From positions 3,943,501-4,007,500 of the forward strand of contig NZ_CP023692.1 of NCBI RefSeq assembly GCF_008704935.1: DNA of 64,000 nt. Reading direction: 5' to 3'. This stretch comes from Streptomyces vinaceus (GTDB taxonomy: Bacteria > Actinomycetota > Actinomycetes > Streptomycetales > Streptomycetaceae). Each line of letters begins with the position of its first letter. The stretch's first letter is position 1. Below, in pieces: positions 53,401 through 62,030 of this stretch. The translations under genes were made by a program, and so were the position numbers. The notes below the pieces were generated by a model that ran no database searches, was not told the DNA's origin, and was given only the letters and a program-made list of their open reading frames with translations.

Positions 53401-55096
53401 CTTCGCCGGCGGCTGCGACCTCCCGGCCGCCGAAGCGGTCTGCGCCGACCCCGGCACCCCCGCCGACGGCCCCCGCACCCTCGCCGCCCCCGACACCCTC
53501 GACGTCCTCGGCTCACTCGTCGACAAATCCCTCGTCGTCGCCGCTCCCGATCCCGATCCCGGCACCGGCATGCGCTACCGCCTCCTGGAGACCATCCGCG
53601 AGTACGCCGCCGAACGCGCGGCCGCTCACCCCGCCGACCGTGCCGCCGCCGCCCACCGCCACGCCGCGCACTTCCTGGCCCTCGCCGAGGAAGCCGAGCC
53701 CCTCCTGCGAGGCGCCGGCCAACTCCCCTGGATCCGCCGCGTCGAGACCGAACTCGACAACCTGCGGGCCGCCCTCCTCCACACCACCCGCACCGCGTCC
53801 GTCGAGACGGGCCAACGCCTCGCCCTCGCCCTCGGCTGGTTCTGGTGGCTGCGCAACTACCGCAGCGAGGGCGCCGAATGGACCGCCCGCATCTGGGAGA
53901 CCCACCCCGTCGAGCCGCCCGAGGGCACCCCCGAGTACTGGCGCAGCATGAGCCTGCGCATGCTGCACGTCTTCCTCGTCGCCGACGGCAACGCCCCCGA
54001 GAGCCTCCGCACGCCGGAGAACATCGCCGTCGGCGAGCGCATACGCCGGGTCTTCCGGGCCGGCGGCCCCGAGAGCTCCCGCTTCCCCGGCGTTCTCTGG
54101 CCGATGACGAGCCTCCTGACCGGCAACGCCCCCGGCTCCCGCGATTTCCGCGACGGCCTGGACGAGTCCGTCGAGAACTGCCGACGCCACGGCAGGGACT
54201 GGGAGCTCGGCGTCTCCCTCATGCTCCGCACCCACATCGGCATCGACACCACCGGCGGCCTGTCCTCCGTCGACGCCGACCTCGCCGAACTGCACGAGAT
54301 CGCCGACCGGGTCGGCGACCGCTGGACCCGCTCCCAAGTGGCGAGCGCGGCCGGCGAGGTCGCGCTCTCCCGCGGCCGCTACGACTGGGCCCGCAGCGAG
54401 TACGAGGAGTGCCTGCGCCTGGCCCGCGAGGTCGGCGCCCACATGGAGACGCCGTTCGTGATCGCCCGGATCGCCGAGGCCGCTTTCTGCTCCGGGGACT
54501 TCGCGGGCGCCGAGCAGCTCCTGGCCGAGGCGGCCCGCGAGGCCGACCGCCACGGCGGGACGCCCGAGATCAGTGCGTACGGCGGCATGCTCACGGCGCT
54601 CCTCGCCCTCGTCCAGGGCGACCTCGCGCGGGCCCGTACCGAGTGGGAGCTCGCCCGCGCCGCCGCCGCGAAGATGGCCGGGCCCCCGCAGCTCGCCGCC
54701 GGACTCGCCAACATCGACGCCGTCCTCACCGCCCGCGAACAAGGCCCGCGGGCCGGCCTCGCCAAGCTGGCACCGGCTCTGGCCACCGCCGTCGCCGCAC
54801 GTTGCGCCGAGCGCGTCCTGGCCTCGCTCGCCGACAACGCGGCGGCCCTGCTGGCAGCCACCGGGCGTACGGCAGAGGCCGTACGGGTGCTGGCGGCGGC
54901 CACCGCGTGGCGCGCGGGCCATCCGCGCTCGGTCGCGGAACAGGCCGCCATCGGCGGACTCCCGGACGAGACCCGCGCGGTACTCGGCGCCGACCGCTAC
55001 GCGGCCGAGGCGGCGGCGGGCGCGGAACTCTCCCCGCCCGAGGTGGCGACCCTGGTCACGGAGGCCACCCGCGCCGCCCCGGTCACCGGCAGCTGA
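50429..55096 (+). CDS. AfsR/SARP-family regulator with giant Pro/Ala linker
   Basis: 1555 residues from GTG 50429. Domains: winged-helix DNA-binding (1-90), bacterial transcriptional activation domain (about 95-245; LHRFTRLARQGARQLA, HPYDEPLRAQQLRALRACGR), a Pro/Ala/Thr linker (about 246-725), an NB-ARC-like ATPase (SFVGREPEL; Walker A LTGPGGSGKTRLAEHA; Walker B LLLVLDNCEHV), then TPR-like helices to the end. This is the AfsR layout, except that AfsR lacks such a linker. It probably activates transcription on an ATP and phosphorylation signal. The 3' end overlaps the opposing sigma gene by 14 bp. Confidence 0.9.
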   Translation: MRYLILGVTEARDETGAPLPIGGARLRALLAALALRVGGPAAAPVVDLVDDIWGDAPPQDAPAALQALVARLRRALGRRETVLADPAGGYRLAVADRDDVDLHRFTRLARQGARQLATDPATAAETLHTALALWRGPAFADLPEPARTAHAATPEAHRATALRARIEAELRSGAADPASLLPEIEALIREHPYDEPLRAQQLRALRACGRPADALAAYERTRHTLAEALGTDPGPELAALHAELLHPTPAAPPVPPTPHPEGPATPLPHGTPAPSPTPAPAASVPAGTAVPRGQRIHLPTPAPASTAHPGPEAPQFPQGSPYEHTPASAAHPEADALQLTDGSPYEPTPVSAGAAVPSAAPMAAEPVAHPAPPLASTSHGHRTYPPTPAPPPAATPASAAPPVSPAAPVTSAHPTSSAPPATPAPVAPETAAAFVEHRQPPAPAAATPAPNGRPTAPGSSEKPTPATSPASPALPAAPELPAVPVFPPVPAVSTPPASAALPAGPGVPASAALPSSPGVPASVALPARPGAPAPAVPPARPGGPVHPAFPPHRARPMPPAASVPPGGPASSATPDASVRAVHPVPPAPSAPTAPSASAPSPAAPASQAVPAHAPAPAPPYSAPPASPAPPAHPTPPAPPTPPAPPTPPALPTPPAPSAPPALPTPPAPPAPPTLHAPPAPPGPPTTPPAPPAPPAPPAPPTPPAPPAPSPAPPPPPAPAPPAGPGGNLRPRLTSFVGREPELAGLRGDLARLRLVTLTGPGGSGKTRLAEHAAAADPEPGWLVELARLDNPAAVPGAVLSALGLREGTLVAREKAPADDPAAQLAEHCANRRLLLVLDNCEHVIDAAAELAEHLLTHCPGVRILATSREPLGVPGETVRPLGPLPPDPAHRLFADRATAVRPGFAPADDPAAVAEICARLDGLPLAIELAAARLNLLTPRQIADRLDDRFRLLTGGARTVLPRQQTLRAVVDWSWDLLDDRERTVLRRLSVFAGGCDLPAAEAVCADPGTPADGPRTLAAPDTLDVLGSLVDKSLVVAAPDPDPGTGMRYRLLETIREYAAERAAAHPADRAAAAHRHAAHFLALAEEAEPLLRGAGQLPWIRRVETELDNLRAALLHTTRTASVETGQRLALALGWFWWLRNYRSEGAEWTARIWETHPVEPPEGTPEYWRSMSLRMLHVFLVADGNAPESLRTPENIAVGERIRRVFRAGGPESSRFPGVLWPMTSLLTGNAPGSRDFRDGLDESVENCRRHGRDWELGVSLMLRTHIGIDTTGGLSSVDADLAELHEIADRVGDRWTRSQVASAAGEVALSRGRYDWARSEYEECLRLAREVGAHMETPFVIARIAEAAFCSGDFAGAEQLLAEAAREADRHGGTPEISAYGGMLTALLALVQGDLARARTEWELARAAAAKMAGPPQLAAGLANIDAVLTAREQGPRAGLAKLAPALATAVAARCAERVLASLADNAAALLAATGRTAEAVRVLAAATAWRAGHPRSVAEQAAIGGLPDETRAVLGADRYAAEAAAGAELSPPEVATLVTEATRAAPVTGS
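52310..52590 (+). repeat. Pro-rich coding repeat in AfsR-like linker
   Basis: Short in-frame repeats of the kind CCCCCGGCACCCCCCACGCC encode runs such as PPAPPTPPAPPTPP in the last part of the linker. Several near-identical units follow one another, pointing to slippage expansion. Confidence 0.8.
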
Positions 55097-57065
55097 TCAC
55101 CGCGTCGGCCCAGCTCGCCAACGTCGGCAGACTGCCCTGCCCGGCCTGCTCCACCACCAGCCGCATCGTCGTGCGCCCGGCCAGGGAGACGTCGACGGAG
55201 GCGGCCGGATCCCCGAACCCGAGCGCGTCCGAGCGCCACAGCCGCTGCCCGTCGGCGTACACGGAGAACCGCACCGTGCCGTCGGTGAACAGCGACAGGT
55301 CGTCCACCCCGGCCCGCGCCGAGAACGCCGTGCACTGCCGGTTGAGGGCGATCACCACCGAGGAGCGGGAGTTCACGGTGATCCCCTGCGCGAACCGCCG
55401 GTCCGCGATCCGCAGCCCCCACCGCTGCCACACCCAGCTGCTGCGCCCGGTCTGCAACTCGGGACCGCTGTGGTCGCCGAACGCCGCGTGCCCGAGCCCG
55501 GCCAGGCGGAACCCCTGGGGCTTCGGCGTGGACGGCGACGGGGACGGCGACGGCTTGGCCGGACTCGGCGACGGCGAGGGCTTCGCCGGAGGCTGCGGCG
55601 CCGGGGAGACGGGCGGAGCCGGAGCCGGCGCCTTCGGCTTCGAGCGGGAGGGCGTCGGCGTCGCGGGAGCCCTGCTCGGCTCGGAGGGTACGGAGCCCTG
55701 AGCGGCCGGCGGCTGCGCATCCGTCGGCTCCGCCGTCCGCGGAGGCGGTACGAGCGGCACCACGGGCGCGGCCACACTCGGCGCGGGCTGCGCCGTGGGC
55801 CCCTGCTCGGGATCGTCCCCGGCCAGCGCGAACACCACGCCGGCGGCCGCCGCGACCGCGATACCGGCGGCGATGGCGGCCTTGACCGGCAGCCCGAGCC
55901 CCTCGGAAGCCACCGCACCCCCCACCCCGGACCCGGCGCCCCCACCAGCACCACCGGCCCCGGCTCCACCAGCAGCCCCGGCGGCCCCACCAGCACCCCC
56001 AGCTGCCCCTGCCCCCGCCGTCGAGCCGCCCGAAGCCGCGGCGGCAGCGCCCGCACCCCCGGCCGCGACGGCCCCGCCGGCCACGACACCGGCGGCCTTC
56101 GCCGCGTACCCGGCGGCGAACCACCCGATGACCGCGACCGGCAGCAGCGCGGGAATGCCCGCGTTGACGTCCTTGAGCTCCCCGGCGGCCAGCCGGCACT
56201 TCGCGCACTCCTCCAAGTGCTTGCGCAGCCCGCGCTCCGCCCGCATCCGCAGCCCGCCGCGGGCATAGGCCCCCAGCCGGTCCGCGTACCGCGCGCAGTC
56301 CCCGCCCGCACTCAGCGCGGAACTCACATGCGCTTGCAGGTAGGCCTGCTTGAGCCCTTCCCGGGCCCGGCTGGCCAGTACCGCCGTCGCGTTGGCGCTC
56401 AGCCCGAACAGCGGGGCGATCGCGCTCGGCGAGGCGTCCTCGACGGTGGTGTGCCACAGCACGGCCTGCCACCGCTCGGGCAGGCTCCGGAACGCCTGCA
56501 TCGCCAGCGACTGCTCCGCCTCGCGCATCGCCCGGACTTCCGCGCCCAGTTCGAGGGTGTCGTCCCCCGACAGGCCGGACATGCCGCCGCCCACCTCGGT
56601 CCCCGCGGCCGCCTGCTCCGCGAACACCGCGAAGTCCTCGACGAGGTGCTCCCGCCGGGATGTCTTCGCCCACGCCGCCGCGACGCGCCGCACCGTGGTC
56701 AGCAGGTACGCCCGCACCGACTGGTCCGGACCGGCCCCGCCCCGTACCGCCTGGAGCGTCCGGGCGAACACCTCGGCGGTCAGGTCGTCGGCCGTGTGCG
56801 CGTCGCGGCAGCAGGTCCGCGCGTAGCGCCGTACGGAATCGGCGTGGCGCAGGAACAGCTCCTCGTACGCGCCGTCGTCGCCCCCGCGCATCCGGGCGAT
56901 CAAGTCCCCGTCGGACGGCGGCAGATCGGTGCCGGGATGCCCGGCGGACGCGTGCCGGCCGCGGCGCGGCGCGCGCTGCGCCGGGACCTGGCGTGCGGCC
57001 GGGCTCTCCGCCTCGACCTCGCCGCCGGCACCACCGAGCGGCTCCTCCCGACCGTCAACGCCCAT
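55083..57065 (-). CDS. Membrane-tethered ECF sigma factor with sugar-binding end
   Basis: 660 residues. Sigma region 2 (about 52-110, DDLTAEVFARTLQAVRGG), sigma region 4 (about 185-243, LPERWQAVLWHTTVED) and a zinc-finger-like HLEECAKC (His283, Cys287, Cys290) as in anti-sigma factors. Then come one or two hydrophobic segments (about 304-330 and 395-417), a Ser/Pro/Lys-rich stalk and a C-terminal beta domain (520-660; RQCTAFSARAGVDDLSLFTD) of the NPCBM carbohydrate-binding type. It may sense wall or extracellular glycan directly. ATG 57065 is the chosen start. Confidence 0.88.
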   Translation of the reverse strand: MGVDGREEPLGGAGGEVEAESPAARQVPAQRAPRRGRHASAGHPGTDLPPSDGDLIARMRGGDDGAYEELFLRHADSVRRYARTCCRDAHTADDLTAEVFARTLQAVRGGAGPDQSVRAYLLTTVRRVAAAWAKTSRREHLVEDFAVFAEQAAAGTEVGGGMSGLSGDDTLELGAEVRAMREAEQSLAMQAFRSLPERWQAVLWHTTVEDASPSAIAPLFGLSANATAVLASRAREGLKQAYLQAHVSSALSAGGDCARYADRLGAYARGGLRMRAERGLRKHLEECAKCRLAAGELKDVNAGIPALLPVAVIGWFAAGYAAKAAGVVAGGAVAAGGAGAAAAASGGSTAGAGAAGGAGGAAGAAGGAGAGGAGGGAGSGVGGAVASEGLGLPVKAAIAAGIAVAAAAGVVFALAGDDPEQGPTAQPAPSVAAPVVPLVPPPRTAEPTDAQPPAAQGSVPSEPSRAPATPTPSRSKPKAPAPAPPVSPAPQPPAKPSPSPSPAKPSPSPSPSTPKPQGFRLAGLGHAAFGDHSGPELQTGRSSWVWQRWGLRIADRRFAQGITVNSRSSVVIALNRQCTAFSARAGVDDLSLFTDGTVRFSVYADGQRLWRSDALGFGDPAASVDVSLAGRTTMRLVVEQAGQGSLPTLASWADAVISCR

Positions 57066-57497
57066 CGCGGAAGCCCCCGCACGCCACACTCAACCGGTAC
57101 ACCGTTCAAGCGTGTCACACGGGGGGCGCGCGCCGGGCCCGTCTTCCCGCCATCCACTCGTCCGGGCAGCACCCGGTGAACCCCTCGTACGGCTCCCCAC
57201 TCTTTCGAGTGAGGAGCCGTTCGGGGGCCGTTCGACGAACCGGCCGTCGAGCCCGAGCGGGCCACCGCAGGACGAACCGCACCGGACGGCCAGGCGTCCC
57301 AGACCACCAGGCCACCAGGCCGGCTCGGACCACCAAACCATCTCGGCCCGCCGGACGCCCAGCCCGCCGGCCGCCCAGACCGCCGGACCGCCAGACGATG
57401 AGGCCGCCGGCCCGCCGGCCCGTCCGCCAGACGAATAGCCCGCCGGACCACCGGCCGCCCAGACCGCTAGCCGCCGGACGCCCAGCCCGCCAGCCCG
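57066..57497. other. 432-bp intergenic region, low-complexity
   Basis: Between the sigma gene start and the atrA stop. The part at 57250-57495 is made of short degenerate repeats such as CCGCCGGACGCCCAGCCCGCC (near 57349 and 57471) and CCGGCCGCCCAGACCGC. No gene seen. The sigma promoter probably lies at 57070-57200. Confidence 0.45.
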
Positions 57498-58268
57498 TCA
57501 GGCCGTACGGGAGCGCAGTCCTTCGAGCAGGATGTCGAGCAGCCGCGACGAAGCCGCCGCCTGCTGCGCCGCGTCGGGCAGCGCGGGAGCAGCCGTGGCT
57601 ATCACCAGCAGCACATCGGCCACCGTGACGTCACCGCGCAGCTCACCGGCCTCGCGGGCGCGGTCCACCAGCCGGCCGACCACTTCGAGCAGTGCACCCG
57701 CGCCCGCGTCCTCGGAGGGCTCGTCCTCCATGGCCGTCCGCCCGCCCACGACCCGCAGCTCGGGGGCCCCACCGGTCACGCCGGCCTGGCGCTGGTGCGG
57801 AACCCGCGCCGCCGCCTCTTCGACACCGTCCTCGCTCGCCGACCCGACCCGCAGCACCTGCGGCGGCAGCAGCCGCCCGGCACCCGAGGCGACGGAGGTC
57901 CGCAGGAAGCGCGAAAGCGCCTGCCACGGCTCCTCCTCCTGACCGAGCGCGGCCTGGGCCTGCTCGGTCAGCCGGGCGGTCTCCTCCTCGGCTATGCGGC
58001 GGACCAGGACGTCCTTGCTCGGGAAGCGCCGGTACACGGTGCCGACGCCGACGCGTGCGCGCCGCGCCACGTCCTCCATCGGAGCCCCGTAGCCCAGCTC
58101 GCCGAACACCTCTCGGGCCGCGCGCAGCACGTGTTCGAGGTTGCGCTGGGCGTCTACGCGCAGCGGCGTGGAGCGGCCCACGCCGTGCGTCGTGGCGCCT
58201 GCCATCAGGCGGCCGCCGCTCTCGCTGGAGAGCGCGGTCGCGGAACCATGGAAATCGGAAATATGCAT
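57498..58268 (-). CDS. atrA: TetR-family regulator AtrA
   Basis: 256 residues. The N-terminal TetR HTH is LGYGAPMEDVARRARVGVGTVYRRFPSKDVLVRRI (as short pieces: MEDVARRARVGVGTVYRRFP), preceded by a disordered leader and followed by the ligand-binding helical domain. The sequence and the neighbouring type II NADH dehydrogenase match the locus I recall for AtrA (SCO4118), which activates actinorhodin and other secondary-metabolite genes and nag genes. ATG 58268 has a GGGGG site 8 nt upstream. Divergent from ndh across a 342-bp region. Confidence 0.88.
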   Translation of the reverse strand: MHISDFHGSATALSSESGGRLMAGATTHGVGRSTPLRVDAQRNLEHVLRAAREVFGELGYGAPMEDVARRARVGVGTVYRRFPSKDVLVRRIAEEETARLTEQAQAALGQEEEPWQALSRFLRTSVASGAGRLLPPQVLRVGSASEDGVEEAAARVPHQRQAGVTGGAPELRVVGGRTAMEDEPSEDAGAGALLEVVGRLVDRAREAGELRGDVTVADVLLVIATAAPALPDAAQQAAASSRLLDILLEGLRSRTA

Positions 58269-58610
58269 ATGTATCCCCCGGTAATCATTTGTCTCCCCCC
58301 GGAGACACTCCCCGCCTTCGTGTCGAGGTGGGCCACGGTCATGTGGGCCCCGGTCTTACTCCTCGACGAGATACGAACATAGTTGAGCCAGAGTCAATTC
58401 AGAAGAGGGAGCCCCGGACGGACCACCGCCCGATCGGAGCATTCACCCCCACTTTTCCGATCCAAGCCCCCGGAATCACCCCCTCCGCACCCCCTGACCT
58501 GCGGAACTTCACACCCACTCAAGCCATCCGGCAGCCCCGTACCGGCACTCCCTCCGGTCACACAATGTGTCAGGGCTGTGGACAAACTCCCGGCCACGTT
58601 GCGTCATGGG
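58269..58610. other. Divergent atrA/ndh promoter region
   Basis: 342 bp. AT-richer stretches at 58269-58295 and 58365-58405 are the likely promoters. A frame open from 58383 into ndh exists, but family similarity starts only after 58611. No strong dyad seen. Confidence 0.4.
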
Positions 58611-60029
58611 ATGGTGAAGGCTGCTAACTCCCGGGGCGAGGCCCCCGGTACCCCGCCCCGTACGCGCATCCTCGTCGTCGGCGGCGGCTACGTCGGCTTG
58701 TACACGGCACTCCGGCTCCAGCGAAAGCTCAGAGCCGGCGAGGCCGAGGTCACGGTGGTCAGCGCCGAGCCCTACATGACGTACCAGCCCTTCCTCCCCG
58801 AGGCGGCCGCCGGCTCCATCTCCCCGCGCCACGTCGTCGTGCCGCTGCGCCGCGTCCTCGGCACATGCCGCATCGTCATCGGCGAGGCCCAGCGCATCGA
58901 CCACGCCAAGCGGACCGCGACCGTCGCCACCCTCGCCACCGAGGACGAGGGCACCGGACCGCTGGAGATCGAGTACGACGAACTCGTCCTCGCCCCCGGA
59001 TCCGTCTCCCGCACCCTGCCCGTCCCGGGCCTCGCCGACTACGCCATCGGGTTCAAGACCGTGGAAGAGGCCATCGGCCTGCGCAACCACGTCATCGAAC
59101 AGATGGACATCGCCTCCTCCACCCGCGACCACGCCCTGCGCGACGCAGCCCTCACCTTCGTCTTCGTCGGCGGCGGCTACGCCGGGGTCGAGGCCCTCGG
59201 CGAGCTGGAGGACATGGCCCGCTACGCGGCCCGGTACTACCACAACATCAAGCCCGAGGACATGAAGTGGGTGCTGGTCGAGGCCAGCGACCACATCCTC
59301 CCCGAGGTCGGCCCCGAACTCGGCGTCTACACGGTCCGCGAACTGCGCCGCCGCAACATCGACGTACGCCTGGAGACCCGCCTCGACTCCTGCGAGAACC
59401 GCATCGCGGTCCTCAGCGACGGCGCCCGCTTCCCCACCCGCACCGTCGTGTGGACCGCAGGCGTCAAACCGCACCCGGTCCTCGCCGCCTCCGACCTCCC
59501 CCGCACCGAACGCGGCCGCCTCGTCTGCACCGCCTTCCTCACCGTCGACGGCGTCGAACACGCCTGGGCCGCCGGCGACGCCGCCGCCGTGCCCGACATC
59601 ACCGCCGAGGAGCCCGGCCGTGAATGCGCCCCCAACGCGCAGCACGCCGTCCGCCAGGCCAAGGTCCTCGCCGACAACCTGGTGGCCTCGCTGCGCGGCG
59701 AACCGCTCACCGAGTACGCGCACAAGTACGTGGGCTCCGTGGCCTCCCTCGGCCTGCACAAGGGCGTCGCCCTCCTCTACGGCCGCAAGCTCAAGGCCTA
59801 CCCGGCCTGGCTGATGCACCGCGCCTACCACCTCAGCCGGGTCCCCACGTTCAACCGCAAAATGCGCGTCCTCGCCGAATGGACCCTCTCGGGGCTCTTC
59901 AAACGTGAGATCGTCTCCCTCGGTTCCCTCGAACACCCCAGGGCAGAATTCGAACTCGCCGCAGGACACGGCCACAAATTCCCCCCGCCCCCGCCCGCCC
60001 CCAACCCCCCGAAGGACAGCCAGGGCTGA
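58611..60029 (+). CDS. ndh: Type II NADH dehydrogenase
   Basis: 472 residues. A single-subunit flavoprotein passing electrons from NADH to menaquinone without proton pumping. FAD motif ILVVGGGYVGLYTALRL and NADH motif FVFVGGGYAGVEALGEL. The C-terminal amphipathic part (FNRKMRVLAEWTLSGLFKREI) gives membrane association. No ribosome site precedes ATG 58611, so a leaderless start or another start is possible. The Pro-rich end (KFPPPPPAPNPPKD) is poorly conserved. Confidence 0.92.
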   Translation: MVKAANSRGEAPGTPPRTRILVVGGGYVGLYTALRLQRKLRAGEAEVTVVSAEPYMTYQPFLPEAAAGSISPRHVVVPLRRVLGTCRIVIGEAQRIDHAKRTATVATLATEDEGTGPLEIEYDELVLAPGSVSRTLPVPGLADYAIGFKTVEEAIGLRNHVIEQMDIASSTRDHALRDAALTFVFVGGGYAGVEALGELEDMARYAARYYHNIKPEDMKWVLVEASDHILPEVGPELGVYTVRELRRRNIDVRLETRLDSCENRIAVLSDGARFPTRTVVWTAGVKPHPVLAASDLPRTERGRLVCTAFLTVDGVEHAWAAGDAAAVPDITAEEPGRECAPNAQHAVRQAKVLADNLVASLRGEPLTEYAHKYVGSVASLGLHKGVALLYGRKLKAYPAWLMHRAYHLSRVPTFNRKMRVLAEWTLSGLFKREIVSLGSLEHPRAEFELAAGHGHKFPPPPPAPNPPKDSQG

Positions 60030-60142
60030 CGTTGTCAGTGCGGTCGGCCACACTGGACGTGTGACCATAGGTGGGCCCACGCCTGCACACAGTGACATTC
60101 ACGGCACAGCGACCACTTGCGACACCACGAGGCTTGAACGCA

Positions 60143-61921
60143 GTGAACTTCACGCGCTGGAGCGCCCGTTTTCCCGGAACGCAGCGCCGCGCCGCCGCCC
60201 GGTCCGAGCACGCCGCCGCCCAGGCCAAAAGGGGTGAGGGTGCCGTCCCGGCAGCCCGCGGCGCCGCCGCCCGCCCGGCCACCGCGCCGGACGGGGGCCC
60301 CGCCGACCCCACGGTCTCCGGGACGGGAAGCGGCACCGGCCCGGGCGGAGGCAGCGGCAGCGGCCACGGCTCCGGGAGCGGCGCCCTCGCCGCCGTGCCC
60401 TCCCTCGACGAGCTCTCCGTACGGGAGGTCCTCGGCCGGCTCCCGGCCCTCGTCGCCCTCGTCCACGGCCCCGAACACCGCGTCGCCTACGTCAACGACG
60501 CCTACACCGCCGGGTTCGGCCCCCGCCCGGCCGGCGCGCCCGCCCACGACGCCCTCCCCGAACTCGGCGAGCTCGGCCTCCTCCCGCTCCTCGACCAGGT
60601 CCAGCGCAGCGGCAAGCCCCGTACCGCCAAGAACCGCACCGCACCCGGCGGCACCAGCTCGTACACCGTCACCTGCACCCCCGTCGAGTTCCCCAAGGCC
60701 GCCGCCGAAGGCGACACCGACCCCCACCACACCGGGGTCCTGATCCACCTCGCCGACGTCAGCGACCACGCCGAAGCCGTCGAACGGCTGCGCGCCAGCG
60801 AACGCCGCCAGCGCGAGGCCGCCGTCACCCTCCAGCGCTCCCTCCTCCCGCAGGAACTCGAACAGCCCGACGACCTCCGCATCGCCGCCACCTACCAGCC
60901 CGGCGGCACCGAGGCCGCCGTCGGCGGCGACTGGTACGACGTCATCACCCTCGGCGCCGGCCGCACCGCCCTCGTCATCGGCGACGTCATGGGCCGCGGG
61001 GTGCGCGCCGCGGCCGTCATGGGCCAGCTGCGCACCGCCGTCCGCGCCTACGCCCGCCTCGACCTGCCCCCGCACGAGGTGCTCCAGCTCCTCGACGGGC
61101 TCGCCGCCGAGATCGACGCCAGCCAGATCGCCACCTGCGTGTACGCCGTCCACGACCCCAACGAGGGCCTGCTCGCGTACGCCTCCGCCGGCCACCTCCC
61201 GATCCTGGTCCGCGACGAGGACGGCACCGTACGCAGAGCCGCCGACCCCACCGGCCCGCCGCTCGGCACCGGCGGCTGGCTGCACACCTCCGGCACCATC
61301 GCGCTGGGCCCGGGCTCCACCGCCGTCCTCTACACCGATGGCCTGGTCGAACGCCGCGGCGAGGACATCGACGAAGGCGTCGCCGCCCTCGAACGCGCCC
61401 TCTCCGGCGCCCAGGGCACCCCGGCCGTCATCTGCGACCGCCTGATGCGCGCCCTCGGCGTCGACGCCGACCACGACGACGACGTCGCCGTCATGGTCCT
61501 CCAGCAGCCGAGCCGCACCGGAGCCGACGCCGAGCTCTTCCACAACGCCGCCCTGGAACTCCTCGGCGGCGTCGAGGCGGCCCCGCGCGCCCGCGCCTTC
61601 GCCTCCGGGGTCCTCGCCTCCTGGCGCTTCCCGGTGGAGCTGTGCGACCTCGGCGTCCTGGCCGCCAGCGAGCTCGTCGCGAACTCCCTCCAGCACGGGA
61701 CCCCGCCCATGCGGCTGCGGCTGCGCCGCACCGACCGCCGCCTGATCATCGAGGTCACCGACGGGGACGACCACCTCCCGCGCCGCCGCCGCGCCGAACC
61801 GGCCGACGAGACCGGCCGAGGCATCTCGATCATCGCGACGATCGCCTCCTCCTGGGGCTCGCGCCGCACCCCGGGCGGCGGCAAGGCCGTCTGGTGCGAG
61901 TTCGCCCTGCCGACCACGTAG
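60143..61921 (+). CDS. PAS/SpoIIE phosphatase with HATPase (RsbW-like) domain
   Basis: 592 residues from GTG 60143, giving VNFTRWSARFPGTQRRAAAR, with GAGG about 10 nt upstream. GTG 60071 is a longer option. Domains: basic/disordered N-terminus with a Gly/Ser run, PAS-like sensor (about 95-200; HRVAYVNDAYTAGFG), SpoIIE/PP2C phosphatase (GGDWYDVITLGAGRTALVIGDVMGRG; LYTDGLVERRGEDID) and a C-terminal GHKL anti-sigma kinase domain (ASELVANSLQHG; GRGISIIATI). It joins both switch activities of partner-switching in one protein. A large hairpin follows the stop. Confidence 0.9.
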   Translation: MNFTRWSARFPGTQRRAAARSEHAAAQAKRGEGAVPAARGAAARPATAPDGGPADPTVSGTGSGTGPGGGSGSGHGSGSGALAAVPSLDELSVREVLGRLPALVALVHGPEHRVAYVNDAYTAGFGPRPAGAPAHDALPELGELGLLPLLDQVQRSGKPRTAKNRTAPGGTSSYTVTCTPVEFPKAAAEGDTDPHHTGVLIHLADVSDHAEAVERLRASERRQREAAVTLQRSLLPQELEQPDDLRIAATYQPGGTEAAVGGDWYDVITLGAGRTALVIGDVMGRGVRAAAVMGQLRTAVRAYARLDLPPHEVLQLLDGLAAEIDASQIATCVYAVHDPNEGLLAYASAGHLPILVRDEDGTVRRAADPTGPPLGTGGWLHTSGTIALGPGSTAVLYTDGLVERRGEDIDEGVAALERALSGAQGTPAVICDRLMRALGVDADHDDDVAVMVLQQPSRTGADAELFHNAALELLGGVEAAPRARAFASGVLASWRFPVELCDLGVLAASELVANSLQHGTPPMRLRLRRTDRRLIIEVTDGDDHLPRRRRAEPADETGRGISIIATIASSWGSRRTPGGGKAVWCEFALPTT

Positions 61922-61925
61922 CCGT

Positions 61926-61978
61926 ACGGGCACGACGAAAGGCCCCGGTCCACCGACCGGGGCCTTCATCGTGCCCGT
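61926..61978. terminator. Large bidirectional terminator hairpin
   Basis: Outer arms ACGGGCACGA/TCGTGCCCGT and inner arms AAGGCCCCGGTC/GACCGGGGCCTT pair with one small bulge each, 4 bp after the phosphatase stop and 45 bp from the opposing MFS stop. Confidence 0.85.
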
Positions 61979-61980
61979 AC

Positions 61981-62030
61981 TCCTACGTACTCCTACGTAC
62001 TCCTACGTGCCCCTACGCGCTCCTACGCGC
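61981..62030. repeat. 10-bp tandem repeat at convergent gene ends
   Basis: Five copies of TCCTACGTAC or variants (last two TCCTACGCGC-like) span 61981-62030 and include the stop codon of the MFS gene at 62023-62025. Confidence 0.85.
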
